DNA of 64,000 nt from Vibrio diabolicus (GCA_001048675.1 CCKK01000015.1:62001-126000), one strand, 5' to 3'. Positions 10,409 to 19,954 are shown, counted from the first letter of the stretch. The notes: generated by a model from the sequence alone, not told the origin. A program made the numbers and translations.

Positions 10409-11326
10409 GTGTCAAAATCATCCATGTTCAAGAAAACTCTAACTGGCCTTTGCTTGACTTCGTCAGCGCTTGCGCACGCAAGTCAGTACGATATGACCAG
10501 TCATACGGAGTTTTCTTACACACCTGATTGCTTGTCAGGTTACTGCGAAACGACGACTCTGTACACCTTCGAGTCTCAAAATCGCGGTCTTATGTTTGAA
10601 CAGAATAATGATGATTCATTAAATCTTGATGCAGGGCTTCAGCCTAAACATCTCATAATCCCTCAAGATAAAGACTGGGATTACCTCATGGGTCAAACCT
10701 ACACCATTCTTGGCCTGAGTATCGCAACCGTTGGTATGATGACTTTCCTTCCAGAAAGTATCACTAAATGGGACGAAGAAGACCGAGACATGAGTAAGCT
10801 GGGTCAAAAATGGAAAGATAATGTCTCTGACGGGCCTGTTTGGGATCGTGATGAACATGTCCTCAACTACATCATGCACCCTTATTTTGGCGGCGTTTAC
10901 TACACAGCCGCACGCCACGCTGGCTATAACGAGTTTCAGTCATTCTTGTACTCCGCAACCATGTCAACGTTCTTTTGGGAGTACGGAGTAGAGGCATTTG
11001 CAGAAGTGCCATCTTGGCAGGATATTTTTATCACACCATTCTTTGGTGCTGTGGTTGGCGAAATGATGCTCACTGCTGAGCAAGATATTGTAGCAAACGG
11101 CGGCGAAGTCATGGGCTCTGAAACCGTCGGTGATGTATCACTCTTCTTCCTAAACCCTGTTGGGCATATCCATTTTTGGGTAACCGATGCGTGGGGCGGT
11201 AGTGCAGAGCTACAATTTAATTCATCACCTTGGTTTGGTAATCAAGACGTCGCAAAATTCGCAATGGACGCAGGCGCCAACTACGACAGCCAATTTTACG
11301 GTGTCGAACTAAAAGTAACATTTTAG
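10409..11326 (+). CDS. DUF3943 family exported protein
   Basis: The frame is open from 10346, but GTG at 10409 has GGAG six bases upstream and places a signal peptide (MFKKTLTGLCLTSSALAHA, after four to five residues) at the N-terminus. ATG at 10424 is the alternative. The mature part resembles DUF3943 proteins: a hydrophobic segment (TILGLSIATVGMMTF), HPYFGGVYYTAARHAGY, then FFWEYGVEAF and DIFITPFFGAVVGEM. The C-terminus alternates like outer-membrane strands and ends in Phe. An envelope or outer-membrane location is inferred; the function of the family is unknown. A pentanucleotide repeat and a terminator follow. Confidence 0.8.
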   Translation: MSKSSMFKKTLTGLCLTSSALAHASQYDMTSHTEFSYTPDCLSGYCETTTLYTFESQNRGLMFEQNNDDSLNLDAGLQPKHLIIPQDKDWDYLMGQTYTILGLSIATVGMMTFLPESITKWDEEDRDMSKLGQKWKDNVSDGPVWDRDEHVLNYIMHPYFGGVYYTAARHAGYNEFQSFLYSATMSTFFWEYGVEAFAEVPSWQDIFITPFFGAVVGEMMLTAEQDIVANGGEVMGSETVGDVSLFFLNPVGHIHFWVTDAWGGSAELQFNSSPWFGNQDVAKFAMDAGANYDSQFYGVELKVTF

Positions 11327-11333
11327 CCTTGAC

Positions 11334-11362
11334 TTGAGTTGAGTTGAGTTGAGTTGAGTTGA
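11334..11362 (+). repeat. TTGAG pentanucleotide tandem repeat
   Basis: Five full TTGAG copies and a partial TTGA lie directly after the DUF3943 stop codon and before its terminator. The tract is outside coding sequence, so length changes would not alter a protein. Confidence 0.95.
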
Positions 11363-11372
11363 TACTCAGTAG

Positions 11373-11401
11373 AAAAGCAGCCTTATGATGGCTGCTTTTT
11401 T
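11373..11401 (+). terminator. Terminator downstream of DUF3943 gene
   Basis: AAAAGCAGCC pairs with GGCTGCTTTT around TTATGAT, and a T run follows. Confidence 0.85.
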
Positions 11402-11572
11402 GTGCCCTAAACATCGTTTTAATTATTTGCTTCACGAATTAGTGTCAAAAATTGACTTTCATCAAACATAACCCTCTCCTAGCACCTACACTAAATAAAA
11501 GGATTTATTCCAATAACTTAAGTAGCACGTTTATTCGTACTGCGTCCAAACCTTATTCCAGGAGGGGACATT

Positions 11573-12085
11573 ATGAACACCGTATTTATTGTTAATTTTG
11601 TCGGACAAGCGTCACCCGCAACTATCAAAGAACTCGCAGCAATTACTCATGAAAATGGCGGTAAATGGCTGATAAGCAAAGTAAACTTTATTGAAGATCA
11701 AGTTGCAGGTGTCATCAAAGTAGAGCTTCCAAGAGAAAATGCCGACATCGTTAAAGAGGCGTTCTCTTCATGTCAAACTCTTGTGGTTAGGTTCGTTGAC
11801 TCGGATCCTCACTCGCATCGTGAAGACACTATCTTTCAGCTTCGCTTAGATGCCAACGATAGAGCAGGTATTGTGAATGAAATTACTCACGTTCTCGATA
11901 ATCAAGGCATTTCAATTCTAGATATGGATTGCCAACGCGTATTCATTGCAGGCGGCGGTGGGGTAAGCTCCAGCTTATTCAGCGCAAAAATGGCGATTAA
12001 ATTGCCTAGCGAGCTAGAGATTGAGGACGTGGCTAATGAGTTAGAATCTCTGAGTGAAGACACTCGTGTAATTGTAGAAAGCTAA
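11573..12085 (+). CDS. ACT-domain regulatory protein, GcvR-like
   Basis: 170 residues with two tandem ACT folds. The second is typical (FQLRLDANDRAGIVNEITHVL, then GISILDMDCQRV). This is the layout of GcvR, which binds glycine and modulates GcvA control of the glycine-cleavage operon. The first ACT domain is diverged, and the protein is shorter than E. coli GcvR (190), so it may be a paralogue with another ligand. The start is set by a near-perfect AGGAGG seven bases upstream. It stands alone, converging on nspC. Confidence 0.75.
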   Translation: MNTVFIVNFVGQASPATIKELAAITHENGGKWLISKVNFIEDQVAGVIKVELPRENADIVKEAFSSCQTLVVRFVDSDPHSHREDTIFQLRLDANDRAGIVNEITHVLDNQGISILDMDCQRVFIAGGGGVSSSLFSAKMAIKLPSELEIEDVANELESLSEDTRVIVES

Positions 12086-12110
12086 CTGCATACCTTTAAC
12101 GCTTCCCCAA

Positions 12111-12140
12111 TAAAAAAGAGCAGCAATTCAGCTGCTCTTT
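12111..12140 (-). terminator. Terminator between gcvR-like gene and nspC
   Basis: AAAGAGCAGC pairs with GCTGCTCTTT over a 6-base loop. The longer U run is on the minus transcript, so it mainly ends the norspermidine operon. Confidence 0.82.
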
Positions 12141-12163
12141 GTCGTTCTAATACTCAATACGTT

Positions 12164-13297
12164 TTATTTCACCGACCACTGAGACAGTGAACGTTTGAAA
12201 TCAGAGTAGTCAAATTCATTCAGTTTTTGAATGTCACCATTCGAGCGTTCACAGTAAACCGAAGGCATACGTAGACCGTTGAACCAGTTCAGTTTCACCA
12301 TGGTGTAACCTGCGCTGTCCAAAATGTGTAAACGTTGTCCGATCTCGAGAGGCTGTTCGAAGTTCGCCACGCAAAACTGGTCACCAGCTAAACAAGAGCA
12401 CGACCCAATCACGTATTCATGTTCACCGTTTTCAGATGCTTCAAGAATGGACGCTGGCTCGTTGTAGATAAGTGTATCCAAACGGTGGGCTTCTGTTGCT
12501 GAATCGACAATCGCCGTCTTCTTCACGTTCTCCACGATATCAACCACTGTTACGACAAGATCGGTTGTCTTAGTGATGATCGCTTCACCCGGCTCTAGAT
12601 ACATTTGTACGCCGTGTTTCTCTGAGAATGCTTTAAGCGCTAAACCCAACTTCTCGATGTCGTACCCCGGCCATGTGAAGAACACGCCGCCACCCATGCT
12701 TACCCAGTCCAGCTTATCTAGGTACTCGCCAAACTGCTCTGAAATAGCATCGAGTAAGCCGATAAACGCATCCACGTCTTTGTTCTCACAGTTCATGTGG
12801 AACATCACGCCATCAATACCATCAAAAATTTCCGGTTTGATGTGATCAGCCTGAACACCAAGACGAGAGAATTGACGAGCTGGGTTTGCTAAGTCTTGCC
12901 CTGCGTAGCTCACACCTGGGTTTAGGCGCAAGCCAATCGATGCTTTACCTTCGACAATATGACGATAAGCCGCTAACTGTGACTGAGAGTTAAAGATCAT
13001 CTTGTCACAGATGTTCGCCACATCGCGAACGTCATCTTCGCTATAACCCACACTGTATGCGTGTGTCTCACCACCGAACGTTTCGTAGCCAAGCTTCACT
13101 TCAAACGGGCCAGAACTTGTTGTTCCGTCTAGGTAAGGCTTGATGATGTCGAATACACCCCATGTTGAGAAGCACTTCAGTGCTAATACAAGCTTCACAC
13201 CAGAGATGTCTTTTAGCTGTTTTGCTTTCTCTAGGTTCTCAATCAGCTTGTCTTCATTAATCATGAAGTATGGCGTTTTTAGTTCGTTTTGTTGCAT
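12164..13297 (-). CDS. nspC: Carboxynorspermidine decarboxylase
   Basis: The last step of Vibrio norspermidine synthesis: PLP-dependent decarboxylation of carboxynorspermidine. It is a fold-III (alanine racemase-like) enzyme of 377 residues. The PLP lysine is in [15 protein letters not shown], the glycine-rich phosphate site in [13 protein letters not shown], and the substrate-cysteine region in [14 protein letters not shown]. Norspermidine feeds the NspS/MbaA biofilm signalling route in V. cholerae. It lies downstream of the synthase gene on the same strand, with a hairpin between. Confidence 0.95.
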   Translation of the reverse strand: MQQNELKTPYFMINEDKLIENLEKAKQLKDISGVKLVLALKCFSTWGVFDIIKPYLDGTTSSGPFEVKLGYETFGGETHAYSVGYSEDDVRDVANICDKMIFNSQSQLAAYRHIVEGKASIGLRLNPGVSYAGQDLANPARQFSRLGVQADHIKPEIFDGIDGVMFHMNCENKDVDAFIGLLDAISEQFGEYLDKLDWVSMGGGVFFTWPGYDIEKLGLALKAFSEKHGVQMYLEPGEAIITKTTDLVVTVVDIVENVKKTAIVDSATEAHRLDTLIYNEPASILEASENGEHEYVIGSCSCLAGDQFCVANFEQPLEIGQRLHILDSAGYTMVKLNWFNGLRMPSVYCERSNGDIQKLNEFDYSDFKRSLSQWSVK

Positions 13298-13348
13298 TTT
13301 GATACCTTACGTCCCTTCGCCTTAGCAAAGGCACTATAAAATCGAACA

Positions 13349-13372
13349 AAGCCGACGCATTCGCATCGGCTT
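13349..13372 (-). terminator. Hairpin between carboxynorspermidine synthase and nspC
   Basis: AAGCCGACGC and GCATCGGCTT pair with one mismatch. On the minus strand the stem runs into a U-rich stretch, so it could partly terminate or attenuate transcription between the two genes. Confidence 0.5.
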
Positions 13373-13412
13373 AGATTTAAGTTAATTCCAGGTTTGCTAC
13401 GAGCTTAAATAA

Positions 13413-14666
13413 TTACTTTTTAAGTTCGTGGATAACTGGAAGTCCCTGACCTGCTTCAAGCTCCTGAACATGCCAATCCAGACCGATAGAAGGCATGGTT
13501 TCCAGGAACGGATCTGGGTCTAGCTGTTCCATATTGAACACACCTTTATCCGCCCACGCGCCACGGAAGAATTGCAGTGCCGCAGTGATCGCTGGTACAC
13601 CAGTCGTGTAAGAGATCGCTTGGTGCTCTACGTCTTCGTATGCCACTTCGTGGTCAGCATTGTTGTAGATGAAGACACTGCGCTCTTTTCCATCTTTCTT
13701 ACCCTGAACCCATGTACCGATACACGTTAGACCGGTGTAACCTGGTGCAAGAGAGGTTGGATCTGGTAGTAGCGCTTTCAATACATGCAGAGGCTGTACT
13801 ACTGTGCCGTCGTGCAGTGTTAGTGGGTCTGGGCTCAACAGGCCTATATCACGCATTACATTGAAGTAGTTCAGGTAACGGTCACCGAAACCCATCCAGA
13901 ATTCAATGCGTTTTGCAGGGATGAATTCCTTCATTGAACGAACTTCATCGTGCGCCATTGAGTAAACTTTGTGTGAGCCACAGTTAGGGAATTCAAACTC
14001 AAGCATACGTGAGTGACAAGGTACTTGTTTCCACTCGCCATTTTCCCAGTAGAAAGAGTCGCCTTGGATCTCTAGCATGTTGGTTTCTGGGTCGAAGTTG
14101 GTTGCAAACTTCTTACCGTGGTCACCCGCGTTTACATCCATAACGTCGATAGTATCGATCTCATCGAACAAGTGCTTAACTGCGTACGCTGCAAATACCG
14201 ATACTACGCCTGGATCGAAACCAGCACCTAGGATACCTGTGATGCCCGCTTCTTCGAACTTCTCACGGTAACCCCACTGCCAATCATAAGCCTGAGGTAC
14301 TTGCTGTCCTTCAGAACACAGGTCAACGGCAACTGATGTATCCAGGTATGACACTTTTGCTTGGTAACACGCTTCCATGATTGGCATGTTTACCCACGGA
14401 GGACCAGCGTTGATCACAAGATCAGGCTTCACTTCTTTAATCAGAGCAACAAGAGAATCTACGTCGTCAGCATTAACTGCTCTAGCTTCTAATTTCTTAG
14501 TTAAATCTTTCAGATTGTTTTTCTTCTGAATCGATTCGATGATTTTCTCACACTTACCTACGGTACGTGATGCGATTGTGATATCACCCAGAACGTCGTT
14601 GTTTTGTGCTGCTTTGTGTGCAACTACCCAGCCAACGCCGCCTGCACCAATCTGTAGAATTGCCAT
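13413..14666 (-). CDS. Carboxynorspermidine synthase (saccharopine dehydrogenase family)
   Basis: This NAD(P)H-dependent enzyme condenses 1,3-diaminopropane with aspartate semialdehyde to give carboxynorspermidine. The Rossmann start is MAILQIGAGGVGWVVAHKAA. VINAGPPWVNMPIMEACYQ and GFDPGVVSVFAAYA are characteristic of Lys1-like dehydrogenases. It is 417 residues long, the expected size. It is flanked by genes making its substrate diaminopropane (upstream) and using its product (nspC), which fixes the specificity better than sequence alone. The upstream gene ends 18 bases before its start. Confidence 0.94.
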   Translation of the reverse strand: MAILQIGAGGVGWVVAHKAAQNNDVLGDITIASRTVGKCEKIIESIQKKNNLKDLTKKLEARAVNADDVDSLVALIKEVKPDLVINAGPPWVNMPIMEACYQAKVSYLDTSVAVDLCSEGQQVPQAYDWQWGYREKFEEAGITGILGAGFDPGVVSVFAAYAVKHLFDEIDTIDVMDVNAGDHGKKFATNFDPETNMLEIQGDSFYWENGEWKQVPCHSRMLEFEFPNCGSHKVYSMAHDEVRSMKEFIPAKRIEFWMGFGDRYLNYFNVMRDIGLLSPDPLTLHDGTVVQPLHVLKALLPDPTSLAPGYTGLTCIGTWVQGKKDGKERSVFIYNNADHEVAYEDVEHQAISYTTGVPAITAALQFFRGAWADKGVFNMEQLDPDPFLETMPSIGLDWHVQELEAGQGLPVIHELKK

Positions 14667-14684
14667 AGTTTTCCGTTACCTTTG

Positions 14685-17561
14685 TTAAACTAGCTCAACG
14701 GCTAGCATATGGATTTTTGAGAGCAAAGATTCAAAGTCCGCCGTCGTTAGACACGGGTTCAAAATCGTAAATTTAAGTGCGGTTTTACCGTCAACAATGG
14801 TTTCACCCAGTACTGCGGTTCCGCGAGTCAGCGCCTCTAAACGCAACGCTTTATTTAGTTCATCAAGATCTGCGGATTCATGTGTCGCGCGGAACAGAAC
14901 GGTAGACAGTGATGGTTCCGCCAACAACTCAAAGTTATCGTTATCGCGGATCATATCTGCTACTTCCAGCGTCTGATCAAGCAGATGGTCGTACATGTCA
15001 CCTAGCGCTTTTGGCCCTACGCTTTGCATCGTCATAAACACTTTTAAAGCATCAAAGCGTTTGGTTGTTGCGATAGACTTGTCCACCAAGTTTGGTAGCT
15101 CGTCGTGCTCACGGTTCAAGTAATCTGCATGATGAAGCAGGAACTTGAAGTTTGACTTGTCATTAACAAGAAGCGCACCACAACTGATTGTTTGGTAGAA
15201 CAACTTGTGGAAGTCAACACTAATAGACTGCGCACGCTCAACACCTTTTAGGCGAGCTTTTTGGCTGCTAAGAATCAAAGCACCACCGTATGCACCATCG
15301 ACATGCATCCACAGTTCATGTTTTTCAGCCATGTCTGCAATGAAGTCTAGATCATCAATCGCGCCGTGATCGGTTGTACCAGCGGTACCAACGATCGCAA
15401 ATGGGATTAAACCTTCCGCTTTCGCTTGTGTAAGCACTTCATCCAGCTTGGTTACATCCATTGTGCCGTCCGGGTTAGCATCGACAGTCATGACCGATTT
15501 TTCACCCAGTCCCATCCAAGATGCAGACTTTTGAACCGTGAAGTGTGATTTCTTCGAACACACAATACGCAGTTTATCAGCGTACTCAGGAAGGCCAAGC
15601 TTTTGAATTGAGTGCGCACTGAGTTTGTCAGCAATCCAATCACGCGCAAGCATCAAACCCATTTGATTACTTTGCGTGCCGCCGCTCGTGAAGATACCGT
15701 CCGCTTTTTCACCTAACTCGTATTTATCGCATAGCCAGTTCACAACTTTCTGTTCAACATAAGTCGCTGATGAAGCTTGATCCCATGAGTCCATTGACTG
15801 GTTCAAAGCCGCAATCATTGCCTCTGCGGCAATAGCAGGCATCAACGGTGGAGTATGAAGGTGAGCAATACAATCTGGATGTTGAGTAAAAATCGCATTT
15901 TTTGCGACCAACTCGGCAGCATCATCAATAACCGTTTTGAGAGGCGCATTTTTATTGTCAAGATCAACAGCATGGATCGCTGCTTCCAATGCTTTTGGAT
16001 CCATACCTGAGTATGGTGCAGCAACCTGTTCAAACACTGATTTCATTGCTGTCGTAGTGTGATTCATCACCGAAGCAAACTCATTGCTGCCCAACTCTCC
16101 AGTGTGGATGAAATGCTTCTTCCATTCATCTTGTGGCTGAGTTTCGATGTGACTACCGCCGGCTGCTAAAATCGCGTCTTCAAATACACGTAAAGCAAAG
16201 TCGATTTGCTCAAACGAGATGATAAGAGGAGGAAGGAAGCGAATTACTGCACCTTCACGTCCGCCTTTCTCAACGATCAAGCCACGCTCAAGTGCTGCGC
16301 GTTGAATGGAAAGAGTGAGTTCACTATCCGCTTGAGGTTCGCCAAATTTATTGAGCTCGCCGTTTGGATTTTTAATCTCCACACCAAGCATCAAACCTTT
16401 GCCACGTACTTCCGCGATACAGTTCACGCGCTTTTGAATGCTTTCAAGACCATAGCGCAAATACTGGCCCGCAATATTGGCATGCTCAACCAAATTGTCA
16501 CGCTGGATGATTTCTAATGCTTTCGCACCAGAGACCATGGCTAACTGATTGCCACGAAACGTACCTGTGTGTTCGCCCGGCTTCCAAGTATCATGCTGCT
16601 TGTTGATAACCAATAGCGACATTGGTAAGCCACCGCCAATAGCTTTTGATAAACACAGGATATCTGGAACAATTCCCGACTCTTCAAATGCGAAATTGTA
16701 GCCAGTTTTACCAACACCACACTGGATCTCATCGAAGATCAGTAAGATACCGTGTTCATCACAAATACGACGTAACTCTCTCAGCCAGAATGCTGGCGCA
16801 GGAACAACACCACCCTCACCTTGCACTGGCTCAACGATGAGCGCAGCAGGCTTCATAATGCCCGATTCATCATCGTTTAAAAGACGATCGATATAGCGAA
16901 TGCTTGCTTTCGCACCTTCATCACCGCCAAGCCCAAATGGACAACGCAGATTGTATGGGAAAGGCATAAAGTGCACATCTGACATTAAACCAGTTCGACG
17001 CGCTTTCGTACCTAGGTTGCCCATCATGCCCATTGTGCCGTTAGTCATACCATGATATGCGCCACGAAAAGCAAACATGGTGTTGCGACCAGTAGTCTGC
17101 TTTGCGAGTTTGATCGCGGCTTCAACTGCATCGGCTCCAGACGGACCACAAAATTGGATAACGCTGTTCTCACTTAACTCTTGAGGAAGAAAAGATTTAA
17201 CAGATTGAATAAACGTCGTTTTTGCTGATGTTGCAATATCTAGCGTCTGATATGGCAGACCCGAATCTAATTGCTCTTTCAGAGCTTGGTTTATTTCAGG
17301 ATGGTTATACCCCAAAGCTAGAGTGCCCGCCCCCGCAAGGCAGTCTAAAAAGATCTGTCTACGTGTATCTTCAACCAAGCAACCAAAAGCTTGTTTGATT
17401 GCGATTGGCAAGCGACGTGGATAAGAACGCACTTCAGATTCATGCTCAGCCTGATCAATCAATACTTGATCTGGCGTTAAGTCATACGTTCCCTCAACGA
17501 TAGGAACCTGAGACGAAAAAATGTTTGCGATATTGCTATCGACTTCAAAGGCAGTGCTCAT
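14685..17561 (-). CDS. Fused diaminobutyrate aminotransferase / diaminobutyrate decarboxylase
   Basis: A 958-residue fusion of two PLP enzymes. The N-terminal half (to about residue 450) is a class III aminotransferase making L-2,4-diaminobutyrate from aspartate semialdehyde: LIFDEIQCGVGKTG and the PLP lysine in CLSKAIGGGLPMSL. The C-terminal half is a group II decarboxylase producing 1,3-diaminopropane: LWMHVDGAYGGALIL and the PLP lysine in SVDFHKLFYQ. In many bacteria these are separate genes; the fusion is known in Vibrio. It is first in the norspermidine operon and starts behind an AAGGGA site. Confidence 0.95.
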   Translation of the reverse strand: MSTAFEVDSNIANIFSSQVPIVEGTYDLTPDQVLIDQAEHESEVRSYPRRLPIAIKQAFGCLVEDTRRQIFLDCLAGAGTLALGYNHPEINQALKEQLDSGLPYQTLDIATSAKTTFIQSVKSFLPQELSENSVIQFCGPSGADAVEAAIKLAKQTTGRNTMFAFRGAYHGMTNGTMGMMGNLGTKARRTGLMSDVHFMPFPYNLRCPFGLGGDEGAKASIRYIDRLLNDDESGIMKPAALIVEPVQGEGGVVPAPAFWLRELRRICDEHGILLIFDEIQCGVGKTGYNFAFEESGIVPDILCLSKAIGGGLPMSLLVINKQHDTWKPGEHTGTFRGNQLAMVSGAKALEIIQRDNLVEHANIAGQYLRYGLESIQKRVNCIAEVRGKGLMLGVEIKNPNGELNKFGEPQADSELTLSIQRAALERGLIVEKGGREGAVIRFLPPLIISFEQIDFALRVFEDAILAAGGSHIETQPQDEWKKHFIHTGELGSNEFASVMNHTTTAMKSVFEQVAAPYSGMDPKALEAAIHAVDLDNKNAPLKTVIDDAAELVAKNAIFTQHPDCIAHLHTPPLMPAIAAEAMIAALNQSMDSWDQASSATYVEQKVVNWLCDKYELGEKADGIFTSGGTQSNQMGLMLARDWIADKLSAHSIQKLGLPEYADKLRIVCSKKSHFTVQKSASWMGLGEKSVMTVDANPDGTMDVTKLDEVLTQAKAEGLIPFAIVGTAGTTDHGAIDDLDFIADMAEKHELWMHVDGAYGGALILSSQKARLKGVERAQSISVDFHKLFYQTISCGALLVNDKSNFKFLLHHADYLNREHDELPNLVDKSIATTKRFDALKVFMTMQSVGPKALGDMYDHLLDQTLEVADMIRDNDNFELLAEPSLSTVLFRATHESADLDELNKALRLEALTRGTAVLGETIVDGKTALKFTILNPCLTTADFESLLSKIHMLAVELV

Positions 17562-18439
17562 ACTACATAATCCCTTGAATTATAATAATTCTATATCCTG
17601 TATTAATAATCATTGGAATGAAGTTACAGGAGGTGTGTATACCCCTCCGCATTTGTCAGTGCAAAATGACAAATACAGATCATCTGCCACGATATTCGTG
17701 ACTTTATATGTAAAAGGGATTAATCAAGGTTCCGTAATGCACCCGTTTTGTAAAACAGGACATTTCGGCAGTATGAAGCTGATTAGTGTGTGTTTATTCA
17801 AAGGTTTCAATGTTGGGTTTCCCATTAATATGCCGCTTTTACAGCATTAGTATCCCGTCTATCGACAAAAGGCTTTGCCGATACCTACCCTACGCAGTGT
17901 CACAATCAGCTTGAATGGTCACTACGCGTATCCCCCAGAGATCAAACGTTGTTAATTACGCTCCGAGATTGCGCGCGAATTTATCACAAAATAAAATCTT
18001 CTGGCAACGATTTTTCATATTAGTAACAGTGACGCAAATCACAACAAAGTTCCCCCTAGTGATATTTGTACATTCATACTCATCTACAACGCTTTTCTTC
18101 TTTTCTCAAATACCTGTTATTTAAACAAATATCCTTACAATATCAGCGCCATGAACCAAAACGGTTTATGAACATACCACTCTCTAATCGTAGAACATTA
18201 TTTTCAGTATCCAAGGCATTTAACAGAGCTAGTATTTACGTTGCTGCTCAGCCTAAAGCGATGAGTCTTTATTCACAGAACTTTGATTGACTAAACTTAA
18301 ACTAGCTGGATGGATGGGTATGGCCATGAAGTGACGTTGCTATGACTAAAATTAACAAGAAGTTAAGTTAGTAAGCTGAAGGAGCTCAGTGCTTAACGAA
18401 ATCCATCACAGAGAAGAAATTTAAGATTTGAAGAAATAC
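17562..18439. other. Long intergenic region upstream of the norspermidine operon
   Basis: About 880 bases without a convincing gene. Near the operon it has an imperfect dyad (GGAGG...CCTCC, 17629-17648) and a perfect inverted repeat (listed separately). TATCG...CGATA (17860-17883) can form a hairpin of about nine pairs. A 40-codon frame at 18168-18290 has no clear ribosome site, so it is not called as a gene. Confidence 0.5.
17651..17674. promoter_or_regulatory. Inverted repeat upstream of the norspermidine operon
   Basis: ATTTGTCA and TGACAAAT are perfect inverted copies with an 8-base spacer, 90-113 bases upstream of the first gene. The form suits a dimeric regulator; which one is unknown. 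Confidence 0.45.
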
Positions 18440-18471
18440 AAAAAAGGCCCAACATTTTCATGCTGGGCCTT
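18440..18471 (-). terminator. Terminator of the tRNA operon
   Basis: AAGGCCCAACA pairs with TGCTGGGCCTT with one wobble, and the minus transcript ends in a U run. It lies just past the truncated tRNA. Confidence 0.85.
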
Positions 18472-18476
18472 AAATC

Positions 18477-18521
18477 TGGAGCGACACACGAGGTTCGATC
18501 TACCAACTGAGCTAGTGTCGC
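18477..18521 (-). pseudogene. Truncated tRNA-Gly copy with 31-base internal deletion
   Basis: 45 bases that match the intact tRNA-Gly at 18699-18774 at both ends. The 7-bp acceptor stem, discriminator T, encoded CCA, the D loop and the 3' half of the T arm remain. The 31 missing bases include the whole anticodon arm and variable region, so it cannot decode. It is the last unit of the tRNA operon, before the terminator. Confidence 0.85.
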
Positions 18522-18534
18522 GTTTAATATGAGA

Positions 18535-18621
18535 TGGTGCCCCGGGCCGGACTTGAACCGGCACAACGCGAACGTCGAGGGATTTTAAATCCCTTGTGTC
18601 TACCAATTCCACCACCAGGGC
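18535..18621 (-). tRNA. tRNA-Leu (TAA)
   Basis: 87 bases with encoded CCA. The anticodon stem AGGGA/TCCCT encloses TTTAAAA, giving anticodon TAA (reads UUA). The long variable arm is that of a class II leucine tRNA. It corresponds to leuZ, next to pgsA in E. coli. Confidence 0.96.
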
Positions 18622-18698
18622 ACACAAATATTCTTTGTGATGCCTTTACAGAAAAGTAAAACACCATCTGATACCGCTAACGCCATATCAATAAAATT

Positions 18699-18774
18699 TG
18701 GAGCGACACACGAGGTTCGAACTCGTGACCTCAACCTTGGCAAGGTTGCGCTCTACCAACTGAGCTAGTGTCGC
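18699..18774 (-). tRNA. tRNA-Gly (GCC)
   Basis: 76 bases with encoded CCA. The acceptor stem is GCGACAC/GTGTCGC, and the anticodon loop TTGCCAA between CAACC and GGTTG gives GCC. It is intact, unlike the copy at 18477-18521. Confidence 0.96.
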
Positions 18775-18811
18775 ATTTATTCTCGAAAGCCATTCACTCT
18801 CAAAAGAATAA

Positions 18812-18885
18812 TGGAGGCGCCTCCCGGAGTCGAACCGAGGTCCACGGATTTGCAATCCGCTGCATAGCCACTCTGCCAAGGCGCC
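18812..18885 (-). tRNA. tRNA-Cys (GCA)
   Basis: 74 bases with encoded CCA. The acceptor stem starts GGCGCC, and the anticodon loop TTGCAAA between CGGA and TCCG gives GCA. It is first in the cluster, 70 bases after the promoter. Confidence 0.96.
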
Positions 18886-18954
18886 TCATCTGTGAATAAA
18901 GCTAAGCTTTTTTTCACCACCCTACTGAGCTGTGCTCTCCTGGGTACGGGATGC

Positions 18955-18982
18955 ATTCTACGGATTCGAGCGATCGAGTCAA
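18955..18982 (-). promoter_or_regulatory. Promoter of the tRNA Cys-Gly-Leu operon
   Basis: On the minus strand, -35 TTGACT (18982-18977) and -10 TAGAAT (18960-18955) are 16 bases apart. A GC-rich discriminator (GCATCCCG) follows, as in stringently controlled stable-RNA promoters. Confidence 0.75.
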
Positions 18983-19350
18983 TACTATTTTTATTTTTTT
19001 AAATCGTTTGACTAGAATTTGTGCGAAAGACTGTAGATTGCTTAGTTTTAATACTAAAAATCGCTTAAATACACTTGTTTATCATAAAACTTTGGCTACG
19101 CCTTACACTGATGGCCGTGCGTTACGTGTATTGAAGCGTTAACAATCAGGAGACTCGCTTCTCTGAGACTCTCCAAGGGCAAAAACAAGACTTAGATCAC
19201 ATATGGAATTCTATCGAAACAGGAACTCAGATAGAAATTTCAAGCATGGCCGTTAGCAAGCATTAAAAAACGTGAGAAGCAAAGAAATGCTGTAGATTAT
19301 CTTAGATACAAAAAAGACAGGCTATTAAGCCTGCTTTCTAATATCAGAAT
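18983..19350. other. Intergenic region between pgsA and the tRNA operon
   Basis: AT-rich DNA with the pgsA terminator at its pgsA end and nothing else recognised. No fourth tRNA was found here. Confidence 0.5.
19309..19334 (-). terminator. Terminator of the uvrY-uvrC-pgsA operon
   Basis: CAGGCT and AGCCTG pair over an ATTA loop. The minus transcript then runs into UCUUUUUU, 17 bases after the pgsA stop. Confidence 0.75.
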
Positions 19351-19908
19351 TTAATGATGCTCTTCATTCAACAGATCATCTTTCGCAGCAGCTAAATATT
19401 GAATCATTGACCAGTACGTCAAGAAAGTTGCCACATACAAGGCCGCAAAGCCTAGCCAAACCATCCATTCATCGTAACGCCATATCAACACCCATAAGGC
19501 GAACATTTGCGAAACAGTTTTTACTTTGCCAACCCAAGATACCGCAACACTCGCTCGCTTACCGATTTCAGCCATCCATTCTCGCAATGCTGAGATAATG
19601 ATTTCTCGCGCGATCATCGTTACCGCAGGAATGGTCACCCAAATTGAATGGTAATGTTCCGTGATTAAAATCAATGCCGTTGCCACTAGCACTTTATCAG
19701 CAACAGGATCAATAAACGCACCAAAACGAGAAGTTTGGCCAAGTTTACGGGCCAACATGCCGTCAAGCCAGTCAGTAAAACCCGCTACCCAAAACACCAT
19801 TGCTGCTGCAAACGGTGCCCATGAATAAGGTAGATAAAAGACAACCACAAAAACAGGGATTAGGAACAGTCTAAGAAGAGACAGAATGTTCGGGATATTC
19901 AAACGCAT
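19351..19908 (-). CDS. pgsA: Phosphatidylglycerophosphate synthase
   Basis: PgsA transfers glycerol-3-phosphate onto CDP-diacylglycerol, the committed step to phosphatidylglycerol and cardiolipin. The CDP-alcohol phosphotransferase signature is complete: D-G near [12 protein letters not shown], then G-x3-D-x3-D in [11 protein letters not shown]. The 185 residues contain several membrane helices, as expected. It lies 46 bases downstream of uvrC, the conserved uvrY-uvrC-pgsA order of gamma-proteobacteria. Confidence 0.97.
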   Translation of the reverse strand: MRLNIPNILSLLRLFLIPVFVVVFYLPYSWAPFAAAMVFWVAGFTDWLDGMLARKLGQTSRFGAFIDPVADKVLVATALILITEHYHSIWVTIPAVTMIAREIIISALREWMAEIGKRASVAVSWVGKVKTVSQMFALWVLIWRYDEWMVWLGFAALYVATFLTYWSMIQYLAAAKDDLLNEEHH

Positions 19909-19954
19909 TTTATTATTCTCTTACACATTGCGGCTTAATGTTGCGCGATTTTCC

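Noticed and set aside
17521..17850. 109-codon plus-strand frame at the head of the norspermidine operon
   Set aside because: It overlaps the start of the aminotransferase/decarboxylase gene antisense and crosses its control region; composition is not gene-like.
18168..18290. Possible 40-residue small protein
   Set aside because: It has ATG and a stop codon but no ribosome site or known family; too weak to call.
18421..18879. Two minus-strand frames of 63-68 codons
   Set aside because: They lie across the tRNA genes and encode nothing conserved.
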